Below, piece after piece: positions 25,128 to 33,489 of a stretch of DNA of 48,653 nt. The stretch is from Bradyrhizobium pachyrhizi (GTDB lineage: Bacteria > Pseudomonadota > Alphaproteobacteria > Rhizobiales > Xanthobacteraceae), in contig NZ_LFIQ01000119.1 in assembly GCF_001189245.1 (NCBI RefSeq), forward strand, positions 273,912 to 322,564. The letters run 5' to 3'. The notes beneath the pieces are model-generated. The model was not told where the DNA came from and searched no databases. It saw only the letters and a program-made list of their open reading frames with translations. Every line of letters starts with the position of its first letter. Within the stretch, counting starts at the first letter, position 1. Made by a program: the position numbers and the translations under genes.

Positions 25128-25639
25128 CGTCGCCCCGAGATCGACCAAATGCCGGACGACGGCGCCGCGCAGCTCGGGCGTCGCGAGCTGGTAGCTGTCG
25201 TCAAGCTCCCTGATGTAGAGCGCCAGCAGACGCATCGCCTCGGTGTTCGAAGGCAACGGCCGGATCAGCATGTCCTCGGGATCGCGGACCAGCACCAGCG
25301 CCTTGCGCGGCAGCCTGAGACCGACGAAACGGCTCGGCGAGACCGGGACCACCATATTGCCGGCCTCCGTGCTCGACCGCAGCATGGCCTGCCCCGGGCC
25401 GAGCTCGACGTCGCGGCCGCGCGATCTTGAGGTTGCTGCACGCCCAGGATCCGATCCCGAGCCCAGGCAACTCGCGCACATTGGCTTCGGCATAGAACGC
25501 GCCGACGCTCAGCGGCTCCCGGATCGAGCTTCACGATCATCGGCCCGATCTGCTCGCGAAAGATCGGCAAGCGGTCGCGCTCGCCGAAATCCGCGGTCGA
25601 GAACCGAAACCCGGCGATATCCGGCGACTGCATCGTCAT
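25128..25639 (-). pseudogene. AraC-family regulator remnant (frameshifted, lacks DNA-binding domain)
   Basis: From ATG 25639 the frame reads FRFSTADFGERDRLPIFREQ, the usual N-terminal ligand domain of rhizobial AraC regulators. An extra G in the GGG of the CCGGGAGCC segment near 25525 shifts the frame; the next frame carries YAEANVRELPGLGIGS. A second shift near 25420 moves to RDVELGPGQAMLRSSTEAGN, SRFVGLRLPRKAL and ATPELRGAVVRHLVDL. Homology stops near 25128, and no AraC helix-turn-helix domain follows. Two frameshifts plus the missing C-terminal domain indicate a true pseudogene. Confidence 0.75.
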
Positions 25640-25931
25640 CGGCTGGTCCTCATCGCGGCGCTGATATGCGGCCGATTTGTGGCAGCATGACACCGCTCGA
25701 GCGCACGGGACCGTGCTTACACGTCGGCACTTTTGTTGCAGACAGGCGATGCTCGCCGGATCATCCTGACGTTCTTGCCGGGTCTGAAATCGCAACCAAG
25801 ACCGAAATCGTGCTCGCTCGATATTGCCCGGCGTCGTCATCCAAGCCGTTACGCGGATTATAACGGTCAATAGTAATCCAAGCGCAGGTCACGTAACCTT
25901 CGGCCGCCAGAAGCCGCAATGGGAGGTCATC

Positions 25932-26042
25932 ATGGTCAGCGATTTGGTGTTGACCGATATCCGCGCCGGATATCGCGTCGTGACGCTCAACGCCTTTCTC
26001 GAAAAGCGCGCGACGCGCTTTGTCGGACGAGCCAAAGCTTGA
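25932..26042 (+). pseudogene. Short ORF, possible enoyl-CoA hydratase N-terminal remnant
   Basis: A 36-codon frame with a good GGGAGG at 25921-25926 before ATG 25932. It encodes MVSDLVLTDIRAGYRVVTLN, which looks like the first strand pair of an enoyl-CoA hydratase/isomerase, then FLEKRATRFVGRAKA and a stop, which does not continue that fold. It lies 71 nt upstream of paaZ. It may be the stump of a deleted paaG-like gene or simply a small gene. The hydratase link is a weak inference. Confidence 0.4.
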
Positions 26043-26113
26043 ACGTTCGGATTGAACGTTCCACCGTCAAGGCGAGACGCATCATTGATCACAAGTCAGA
26101 AGGTCCAATTGCG

Positions 26114-28186
26114 ATGACACAGCCTCAATCCAGTGGTGCACGGACGGCGGGCAACGTCATGAAGCTCGACAGCTTCGTGCGCGGAAAATGGTCCGGCCCG
26201 GGCGAACCGGCAGCCGAGATTCACAGTGCCGTCACCGGCGATGTGGTGGCGGTCACGACCAGGAGCGATCTCGACATGCGCGAGATCCTCGCCTATGGCC
26301 GCGCAATCGGCGGCAAACATCTCAGAAAACTGACGTTCCACCAGCGCGCGGGCCTACTGAAGGCGCTGGCCGACTATCTGACCCAGCACAAGGACCGGCT
26401 CTACAAACTGTCATTCCATGCAGGCGCAACCCGAACCGATGCAATGATCGACGTCGACGGCGGCATCGGCACGTTGTTCAACTATGCCGGCAAGGGCCGC
26501 CGTGAGCTTCCGAACAGCAAATTCCTGCTCGACGGCAATGTCGAGGGGCTCTCCAAGGGTGGCGCATTCGCCGGTCAGCATATCGTGACGCCGCTGCACG
26601 GTGTCGCCGTGCACATCAACGCATTCAACTTCCCGTGCTGGGGCATGCTGGAGAAGCTGGCGCCGGCGCTGCTGGCCGGCGTGCCCGTCGTGACCAAGCC
26701 CGCGACGGTCACCTCCTATGTCGCCCACGAGCTGGTCCGGATCATCACCGAATCCGGCGCGCTGCCCGAAGGCGTGCTGCAATTCATCATCGGATCGACC
26801 GGCGACTTGTTCGACCATCTGACCTGCCAGGACGTGGTGTCCTTCACAGGCTCGGCCGACACGTCGCAAAAACTGCAGCGGCATCCGGTCATCGCGCGCG
26901 AAGCGGTCAGGTTCATCGCCGAACGGGATTCGCTGAACGCCGCAATCCTCGCTCCGGACGCCGTACCGGGCAGTCCGGAGTTCAACCTCTTCGTCAAGGA
27001 AGTGGCGAAGGAGATGACGGTCAAGGCGGGGCAGAAATGCACCGCGATTCGCCGCGCGCTGGTGCCGTCAGCGCAGCTCGACGCCGTGATCACGGCGCTG
27101 CGCGACCGCCTGGCCAAGGTCACGATCGGCAATCCCGAAAACGACAAGGTCAGGATGGGGCCGCTGGTCGGGCTCGGCCAGCGGAGCGATGTGCTTGCCC
27201 ATGTCGCGAAGCTTCGCACCGAAGCCGAACTGGTGGCCGGCGATCCCGGCGACTTCGCGCTGCTCGATGCCGACGCGACGCGCGGCGCTTTCATTCCGCC
27301 GCTGCTGCTGCATTGCGCCAAGCCGCTCGCCGCATCCGCGGTCCACGAGATCGAGGCGTTCGGGCCTGTCAGCACCGTGATGGGTTACGACGACCTGGAG
27401 CAGGCGATCGCGCTGACCAATCGCGGCGGCGGCAGCCTCGTCGCATCCATCTACACGCACGACATCCCGGCCGCGACCGAACTGGCATTTGGCATCGGCA
27501 GTTTTCACGGCCGTGTCGCGATCATCGACCGCGACTGCGCGAGCGAGCACACCGGACACGGTTCGCCGATGCCGCAGATGGTTCACGGCGGCCCCGGCCG
27601 GGCCGGCGGCGGCGAGGAACTGGGCGGCGTCCGCAGCCTCCAGCACTACATGCAGCGCACCGCCTTGCAGGGCTCGCCGACGATGCTGAGCGGCGTCACC
27701 GGCCGCTGGTTCAAGGGCAGCCCGATGCTCGAAGGCGACCTGCACCCGTTCCGCTATCACTATGACGATCTCGAGATCGGCCGCACGCTGGTCTCGAAGG
27801 CACGGCAGATCACGCTCGACGACATCGAGCACTTCGCGCATTTCACGGGCGACACCTTCTACGCCCATATGGACGAGGAAGCGACCAAGGGGCATCCGTT
27901 CTTCCCGGGCCGCGTCGCGCATGGCTACCTGCTGCTGTCGTTTGCGGCCGGCCTGTTCGTCGATCCCGACTATGGGCCGGTGCTGGCGAATTACGGCCTC
28001 GACTCGCTGCGCTTCGTCAAACCCGTCCAGCCTGGCGAACAGATCCAGGTGCGGCTGACCGCGAAGGAGAAGATGCCGCGCAACAAGCAATATGGCGAGG
28101 TACGCTGGGACGTCGAGATCACGACCGGCACCGGCGAAACCGCGGCGACCTACGAGCTGCTGACCATGAACGCGATGCGGGGTTAA
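26114..28186 (+). CDS. paaZ: Phenylacetate degradation bifunctional enzyme PaaZ
   Basis: 690 residues in two domains. The N-terminal aldehyde dehydrogenase domain (about 20-540) has Glu270 (FIAERDSLNAAIL) and nucleophile Cys309 (KAGQKCTAIRRALV). The C-terminal MaoC-like hydratase domain (about 550-690) has Asp580 and His585 (FTGDTFYAHMD), with the 5-residue spacing of the E. coli pair D561/H566. PaaZ hydrolytically opens oxepin-CoA and oxidises the resulting semialdehyde. An internal ATG at 26159 (MKLDSFVRGKW) is closer to the E. coli start and is an alternative. No other complete paa gene lies in the window. Confidence 0.95.
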   Translation: MTQPQSSGARTAGNVMKLDSFVRGKWSGPGEPAAEIHSAVTGDVVAVTTRSDLDMREILAYGRAIGGKHLRKLTFHQRAGLLKALADYLTQHKDRLYKLSFHAGATRTDAMIDVDGGIGTLFNYAGKGRRELPNSKFLLDGNVEGLSKGGAFAGQHIVTPLHGVAVHINAFNFPCWGMLEKLAPALLAGVPVVTKPATVTSYVAHELVRIITESGALPEGVLQFIIGSTGDLFDHLTCQDVVSFTGSADTSQKLQRHPVIAREAVRFIAERDSLNAAILAPDAVPGSPEFNLFVKEVAKEMTVKAGQKCTAIRRALVPSAQLDAVITALRDRLAKVTIGNPENDKVRMGPLVGLGQRSDVLAHVAKLRTEAELVAGDPGDFALLDADATRGAFIPPLLLHCAKPLAASAVHEIEAFGPVSTVMGYDDLEQAIALTNRGGGSLVASIYTHDIPAATELAFGIGSFHGRVAIIDRDCASEHTGHGSPMPQMVHGGPGRAGGGEELGGVRSLQHYMQRTALQGSPTMLSGVTGRWFKGSPMLEGDLHPFRYHYDDLEIGRTLVSKARQITLDDIEHFAHFTGDTFYAHMDEEATKGHPFFPGRVAHGYLLLSFAAGLFVDPDYGPVLANYGLDSLRFVKPVQPGEQIQVRLTAKEKMPRNKQYGEVRWDVEITTGTGETAATYELLTMNAMRG

Positions 28187-28194
28187 GAGGCGCG

Positions 28195-28854
28195 TCAAAG
28201 CAACTCGGCCTGCCGGCTGCGGCCGGCCGATTTCGCCTTGCCGCGCGGCCGGGTGGCGGCGGCCGCGGCATCGTCGGCGCCGGCCAGCACGAGCTGCGCG
28301 ACGAAACCGGCATATTCGGCGCGGGTCATCGGCCCGCCCTCGCGGAACCACATGTAATGCCAGTTCAGCATGCCGAAGACGCTCATCGTCAGCGGCTTGA
28401 GCACGCGCTTCTGCTTCGCCGCCGGCACGGCGGCAGCGAGTGCATCCGACATGATCCCGACCAGGATCCGCTCGCTTGCGAGCAGCGGCTGCTGCTTATC
28501 CTTCGGCAACAGCTTGAGACTTGAGATCTGGACCTGATGTTCGGCGTCGGCATGCCGGTAGAGCTCGAGTAGGGTCGCAACGATCGTCCTGAAGCGTGCG
28601 GCCGGATCGCCGGCCTGTGCGCTCGCCTTGCGGAGTGCCGCCACCAGTTTCGCGAGATGCGACGACAGGATATCGAACAGGATCGCTTCCTTGTCGGGAT
28701 AATAATGATAGAGCAGAGCCTTCGAAACACCGCAGGCATCGGCGATGGTGTTCATCGACGTGCCGACATATCCCGATGCGGCAAACAGCTCGGCCGAGCG
28801 ATGCAGCATCGAGAGGCGCTTGTCGTCATAGTCCTTGGCGCGCGATCGGGCCAT
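28195..28854 (-). CDS. TetR/AcrR family regulator (PaaR-like by context)
   Basis: 219 residues with an N-terminal helix-turn-helix (SAELFAASGYVGTSMNTIAD, ACGVSKALLYHYYPDKEAIL) and a TetR C-terminal domain (YRHADAEHQVQISSLKLLPK). The last 20 residues are a basic tail (RPRGKAKSAGRSRQAELL). The gene is convergent with paaZ, with only 8 nt between the stops. TetR regulators of the PaaR type control phenylacetate genes in proteobacteria, with phenylacetyl-CoA as ligand in known cases. Assignment here is by family and position only. Confidence 0.9.
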   Translation of the reverse strand: MARSRAKDYDDKRLSMLHRSAELFAASGYVGTSMNTIADACGVSKALLYHYYPDKEAILFDILSSHLAKLVAALRKASAQAGDPAARFRTIVATLLELYRHADAEHQVQISSLKLLPKDKQQPLLASERILVGIMSDALAAAVPAAKQKRVLKPLTMSVFGMLNWHYMWFREGGPMTRAEYAGFVAQLVLAGADDAAAAATRPRGKAKSAGRSRQAELL

Positions 28855-29439
28855 GTCTTGTCCGTTCCACCAGGCGGCCGTTCGGCCATCGTCCAGAGAT
28901 GTCAGTCAATAGTCGCAAGGTTCCGGGACCACAGCCCCGGCGCCTCCGAACTGCTATTTATTGACCATCCGGTCGGACAATTCCATAAGCCCGGCGATCG
29001 GGCAACATTGCCCGGAATGAATTTTCCTGGCGCAGCGTCGCGAGAGCATCTCTCTGCTGCAAATCGCCTCGTCATGCGCGTCTGATTGCAAAGTTCGCGG
29101 CGCCGCCGAGTTTCGCGCGCGTCCCGAACAGGAGCGTGTTATCGTTCATCGAACGGCTCGGAATGCGAAGGAGGCTCTGGGTGCGGACATCCTCTTGGCT
29201 CCACGTCCTTCGTCGCGCGGCCCGTCGGCTGAAGAGATGGCAGCGGCGATTAGCGCGCGCTGCCAACCCCGACGGCAAGGACATGCACGAACTCTTTCTG
29301 TTTGGTCCTCACGGCTGATCGCTCGTTGCCGCGACGCATGCCCAATCGAGACCGCGGCAGATGTGATCCATCGCCACGCTGACGTCAGTCTGCCTACGCC
29401 GCACATGTCGAGCGGCAGGATCACGCACAGAGCGATAGC
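28855..29439. other. Long intergenic region without a supported gene
   Basis: 585 nt between the TetR gene and the broken FAD-binding gene. Short open frames exist (for example 29136-29318) but lack recognisable protein character. GACCatccGGTC near 28959-28970, inside TTGACCATCCGGTCGGA, is a possible operator for the TetR gene. Nothing else is clear. Confidence 0.4.
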
Positions 29440-30827
29440 ATGACAGCTCCTCGAGCGCGTCACGTCATCATCGTCGGCGGCGGCGCGAGCGGCGTCCTGC
29501 TGGCACATCAGTTGCTGCGTCAATCGGCGGACGATGTCCGGGTCAGCCTGATCGAGCAGGGCCCCGATATCGGGCGCGGCATCGCCTATCATACCGGCAA
29601 TCCGGATCATCTGCTCAATGTACGGGTCGCCAATATGAGCGCGCTGCCCGATCAGCCGGATCATTTCTGGCACTGGCTGATCTCGCGCGGGGCGGACGCG
29701 ACGCTCTGCCCTGATCCCTATTGCTTCGTGCCGCGGCGCATCTTTGGCGACTACATTGCCAGTCTGCTCGAGCAATAGGCGTCCGATCAGGCCGACATCC
29801 AACGCCTGTCGATCGCGCACGCCAGATGCATCGCGATCCGCGAACGGCGGGGCAACGTCGCCACCAGCCTCGACGACGGCCGGCAGCTGATCGGCGACAT
29901 CGTCGTTCTCGCAACCGGGCACGATCCACGCGCGAACAGTCCGGGACATGCCGGTCCCTGGGCGGTACCGTCTGTCGCTGCGATCGCCGACGACGCGACC
30001 GTCCTGATCCTCGGCACGGGGCCGACGATGGTCGATTACGTGCTGTCGTTGCTCCGCGACGGGCATCGCGGGCCGATCGTTGCGATGTCGCGCCGGGGCC
30101 TTCTCGCGAAACCGCACCGCCGGGTCGACGCCGTGCGCATCGAGGAGGCGGAGGTCCCCTTCGGCTCCGGAATCGGCAGCCTGCTTCGCTGGCTTCGCGG
30201 CCGCATCGACCGGCACATCGCTGCGGGCGGCGACTGGCGCAGCGTGATCGAGGGCTTCGCCCCCCACACCCAGCGGCTGTGGCGTGAGCTCCCGCTTTCG
30301 TCCAAGCGCCGGTTCCTCGAACACGCACGTGCCTGGTGGGACGTACCGGCACCGGATGGCGCCGCAAGTGGAGGTCCGGATCACTGAAGCAATCTATGGA
30401 GGCCGGCTCACCCCCGATAGCCGCAAAGCTGATCTCGGCCGAGCCCGACCGGACAGGCGCGATCGTCAGTTACCGGCGGCGCGGCGAGAGCAGGCTCCGT
30501 CGCATGCACGTCGGCGCCATCGTCGACTGCACCGGCATCGTCAAGGATCCACGCGCAACCGCCAATCCCGCGGTGCGCAGCCTGCTCGAGCGTGGCCTGG
30601 CGCGCGTCGATCCGCTCCGCATCGGCATCGAAACCGATCGCAATTGCGCGATCATCGGTCACGACGGCGTGCCGTCACGCCGCCTGTATGCCGTCGGCCC
30701 GCTCACGCGCGCCGCGTTCTGGGAGATCAGCGCAATTCCCGTCATCCGCAACCAATGCGCCGAGCTCGCCACTCTGCTGGTCCGCTCCGACGAAGAGCGG
30801 CGGCTCGCATCCCTCGCGCGCGTCTAG
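29440..30827 (+). pseudogene. FAD/NAD(P)-binding protein gene, disrupted by a stop and two frameshifts
   Basis: The frame opens at ATG 29440 with the Rossmann motif VIIVGGGASGVLLAHQLL and DIGRGIAYHTGNPDHLLNVR, as in FAD/NAD(P)-binding proteins of the COG4529 type. A TAG at 29776-29778 interrupts codon 113, yet the same frame stays open beyond it (VLATGHDPRANSPGHAG, VLILGTGPTMVDYVLSLLRD). Near 30345 homology moves to another frame (HRHRMAPQVEVRITEAI), then near 30412 to a third (IVDCTGIVKDPRATANPAVR, VGPLTRAAFWEISAIPVIRN), ending at 30827. Three separate lesions make this a real pseudogene. Confidence 0.88.
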
Positions 30828-30830
30828 AAG

Positions 30831-30910
30831 CTTCGGCTCTGATCAATCAGAACCGAAACTGCAGCCTCTTGTTTTGACGCGCTTTCTTCACGCGAACCGG
30901 TGTCGACTTC
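30831..30910. repeat. Dispersed intergenic repeat, copy 2
   Basis: The imperfect hairpin TTCGGCTCTGATcaATCAGA followed by ACCGAA leads into TTTTGACGCGCTTTCTTCAC and GCGAACCGGTGTCGACTTC. It matches the blocks at 23650 and 48580, with differences in the hairpin loop and tail. It lies between the pseudogene end and the convergent metQ end. Confidence 0.8.
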
Positions 30911-30916
30911 AACGCC

Positions 30917-31714
30917 CTAGCTGCCGAAGCCGGCCGGAATGAACGCCGGCAGCTTCTCCTCGATGAAGTGCTTGACCTCGGGCGAGTTGAAGACCTGGAT
31001 GAAGGCCTTCAGGCGCGGATCGTCCTTCTTGTCCGGCCGCGCGGTAAAGCGCAGCACGAGACCATCATCGACCGTGCGGTCGATCACCAGCGCCGATTTC
31101 GGATCACCGCCGGCCGGTATCAGATAGGTGATATTAACGAGCGCAAGCGAGACGTCGTCGAGCGACCGGTAGGTCTGCGCCGGATCGAGCTCGACGATCT
31201 TCAGGTTCTTGGGATTTTCGATGATATCAAACCGGCTCACCGAAAAACCCTTGCCCGGCGCCAGCTTGATCAGTCCGGCGCGTTCGAGCAGGATCAAGCC
31301 ACGCGCGCCGTTGAGCGGCTCGTTCGGGATCGCAACGCTGTCGCCGGACTTGATCTCGTCGAGCGACTTGATCTTCTTCGAGAACAGCCCGACGGGCGCG
31401 ATCACGCCGACCTTGTCGACCTGGATCAGGTTGAAACCGCGCTGCTTGTTCTGGATCGCGAGATAGGTGGCGTGCTGGAACAGGTTAGCGTCGACATCGC
31501 CGCTATTTACCACCTCGTTCAACGCGACCCAGTCCGACAGCTCGACGATCTTGACGTCCTGCCCCTTGTCCTTGGCGAGCTTGGCGGCAAAGGCAGCCAG
31601 CTGACCGACCGGGCCGGCGCTGGTCGCGATCTTGAGAGGTTCGTCCGCAACGGCGGCCGCAGTCATGGCAAGCAGCACGCCAGCTGCCTGCGCCAGGCGC
31701 AACAATGTCTTCAT
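30917..31714 (-). CDS. metQ: MetQ/NlpA-family ABC substrate-binding protein
   Basis: 265 residues. A Sec signal (MKTLLRLAQAAGVLLAMTAA, AVA) precedes the NlpA fold: LKIATSAGPVGQLAAFAAKL, WVALNEVVNSGDVDANLFQH, VGLFSKKIKSLDEIKSGDSV, IPNEPLNGARGLILLERAGL. The family binds methionine or related sulfur compounds. Many MetQ proteins are lipoproteins, but no lipobox cysteine is seen here, so it is probably soluble in the periplasm. It lies 33 nt downstream of metY on the same strand, linking uptake with homocysteine synthesis. Confidence 0.9.
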   Translation of the reverse strand: MKTLLRLAQAAGVLLAMTAAAVADEPLKIATSAGPVGQLAAFAAKLAKDKGQDVKIVELSDWVALNEVVNSGDVDANLFQHATYLAIQNKQRGFNLIQVDKVGVIAPVGLFSKKIKSLDEIKSGDSVAIPNEPLNGARGLILLERAGLIKLAPGKGFSVSRFDIIENPKNLKIVELDPAQTYRSLDDVSLALVNITYLIPAGGDPKSALVIDRTVDDGLVLRFTARPDKKDDPRLKAFIQVFNSPEVKHFIEEKLPAFIPAGFGS

Positions 31715-31747
31715 GGTCTCGGTTTCAACTCCGTCTTCAGGGATCGA

Positions 31748-33073
31748 TCAGGCCGCCTTGCGGCCGCGGCTTCCCGCTTCAGCCTCGGCCAATGCCTGGG
31801 TGAGGTCGGCGAGGATGTCGTCCGGATGCTCGATGCCGACCGAAAGCCTGATGTAGCCGGGCGTCACGCCTGCCGCGAGTTGCTCCGCGGCGCTCAGCTG
31901 CTGATGGGTGGTCGACGCCGGATGGATCGCCAGCGAGCGCGCATCGCCGATATTGGCGACGTGATAGAACAGTTTCAGCGCATCGATGAAACGACGGCCG
32001 ACCTCGACGCCCCCTTTCAGCTCGAAGCCGACCAGCCCGCCATAGCCGCCCTTCAGATAGAGATCGGCGCGGCGCCGGTCCTCCCCGCTCTGCAGTCCGG
32101 GAAAGATCACATGCGAAACGGCGGGATGCCGTGCCAGGAAATTCGCGACCTTGATCGCGTTCTCGTTGTGCTGACGCAGCCGCAACGGCAAGGTCTCGAG
32201 TCCCTGGATGAACTGAAATGCGTTCTGGGGAGCGACCGAGGCGCCGAGATCGCGCAGCAGCTTCACGCGTGCGCGCAGGATGTAGGCGATCGGGCCAAGC
32301 GGCTTGGCTGCCTCGGTCCAGATCGCGCCGTGATAGGCATCGTCCGGCTGCGTCAGCAACGGGAAGCGCTCGGCGTGCGCCGCCCAGTCGAAATTGCCGC
32401 CGTCGATGATCGCTCCGCCGATCGATGTGCCGTGGCCGCCGATATACTTTGTCGCGGAATAAACGACGATCGCCGCGCCGTGCTCGAACGGGCGCGCAAT
32501 GAGCGGGACGGCGGTGTTGTCGAGAATCAGCGGCACGCCGAGCGAACGGCCGATATCCGCGACTTCCCTGATCGGGAACACGTTGAGCTTGGGGTTCGGC
32601 AGCGTCTCGGCGAAGTAGGCCCGGGTCTTCGCATCGGTCGCCCGGCGGAAGTTTTCCGGATCGGCCGGATCGACGAAGCGAACCTCGATGCCGAACTGCT
32701 TCAGCGTCTGCGACAGCAGCGTCAACGTGCCGCCGTACAGATCGGTCGATGAGACGATATTGTCGCCGGCTTGCGCGATGTTGAAGATCGCGTAAGCCGT
32801 CGCCGACTGGCCCGACGCTACGGCCAGAGCGCCAACGCCGCCTTCCAGCGCGGCCAGGCGCTCCTCGAACACGTCAGCCGTCGGGTTCTTGATCCTGGTG
32901 TAGATCTGTCCGATCGCCTCCAGGGCGAACAGCCGCGATGCGTGATCGGTATTCTCGAATTGAAAGGACGTCGTTTGGTAGATCGGAACAGCCACGGCGC
33001 CGGTCGCCGGGTCGGATCGGTACGATCCGCCATGCAAGGCGAGCGTCTCGACATTCTTGGTTTCGATCGGCAT
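31748..33073 (-). CDS. metY: O-acetylhomoserine aminocarboxypropyltransferase (MetY-type)
   Basis: 441 residues of the Cys/Met metabolism PLP family, the usual MetY length. VETLALHGGSYRSDPATGAV and VPIYQTTSFQFENTDHASRL are MetY-like N-terminal motifs, YTRIKNPTADVFEERLAALE is the family segment, and the PLP lysine lies in VVYSATKYIGGHGT. It makes homocysteine from O-acetylhomoserine and sulfide (or methionine from methanethiol). The start at 33073 follows AGGAGA; the 51 codons upstream are not protein-like. It is first in an operon with a metQ-like gene. Confidence 0.92.
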   Translation of the reverse strand: MPIETKNVETLALHGGSYRSDPATGAVAVPIYQTTSFQFENTDHASRLFALEAIGQIYTRIKNPTADVFEERLAALEGGVGALAVASGQSATAYAIFNIAQAGDNIVSSTDLYGGTLTLLSQTLKQFGIEVRFVDPADPENFRRATDAKTRAYFAETLPNPKLNVFPIREVADIGRSLGVPLILDNTAVPLIARPFEHGAAIVVYSATKYIGGHGTSIGGAIIDGGNFDWAAHAERFPLLTQPDDAYHGAIWTEAAKPLGPIAYILRARVKLLRDLGASVAPQNAFQFIQGLETLPLRLRQHNENAIKVANFLARHPAVSHVIFPGLQSGEDRRRADLYLKGGYGGLVGFELKGGVEVGRRFIDALKLFYHVANIGDARSLAIHPASTTHQQLSAAEQLAAGVTPGYIRLSVGIEHPDDILADLTQALAEAEAGSRGRKAA

Positions 33074-33489
33074 TTCGAAATCTCCTGAAATCCATGGACC
33101 CAGCATCAAAAGGCAGAGAATGATGCGCAGCAGCGTCCGCGACTGTCGAGACGTCGGCGAAAATAGCGATGAGCGTGCTGACCGCACGTCTGATGGCGTC
33201 GCTAATTTTTCAGCCGCTGCTCCCATCGCGTAACATTTGTTTCACTGCGCCGCCGTGTTGAACGGATCAGCGGAGTTGATGAGCCATCAGCTGATCGAGC
33301 CTGCAAATCAATGCGCCATGTCGCGCATGCCGTCATTTCGAACAGCACCACGACGTTGAACAAACGAATCTCTGCTGCGCCGGATCGAAGATGGAGCACG
33401 ATTTTGATCCTGTCTTTGCGAATAGAAAATAAAGCCGCGCAGCGGTCGTGATAAATCACCTCTCAGTCCTCAATTGGCGGAATCGCGCG
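33074..33489. other. Divergent intergenic region (metY / LLM monooxygenase) with a hairpin
   Basis: 416 nt carrying the promoters of two divergent sulfur genes. An imperfect 39-nt hairpin lies at 33166-33204 (outer arms AGCGA and TCGCT, inner CGTGCtgaccGCACG), followed on the + strand by AATTTTT. AGAAAAT occurs at 33424-33430. I found no convincing match to SAM riboswitch consensus in the metY leader. Confidence 0.45.

Noticed and set aside
30968..32752. 594-codon open frame on the plus strand
   Set aside because: It is antisense to metQ and metY; the translation has no recognisable family features.
33074..33260. SAM-II riboswitch in the metY leader
   Set aside because: Alphaproteobacterial met genes often have one, but I could not match the conserved pseudoknot segments; only a simple hairpin is present.
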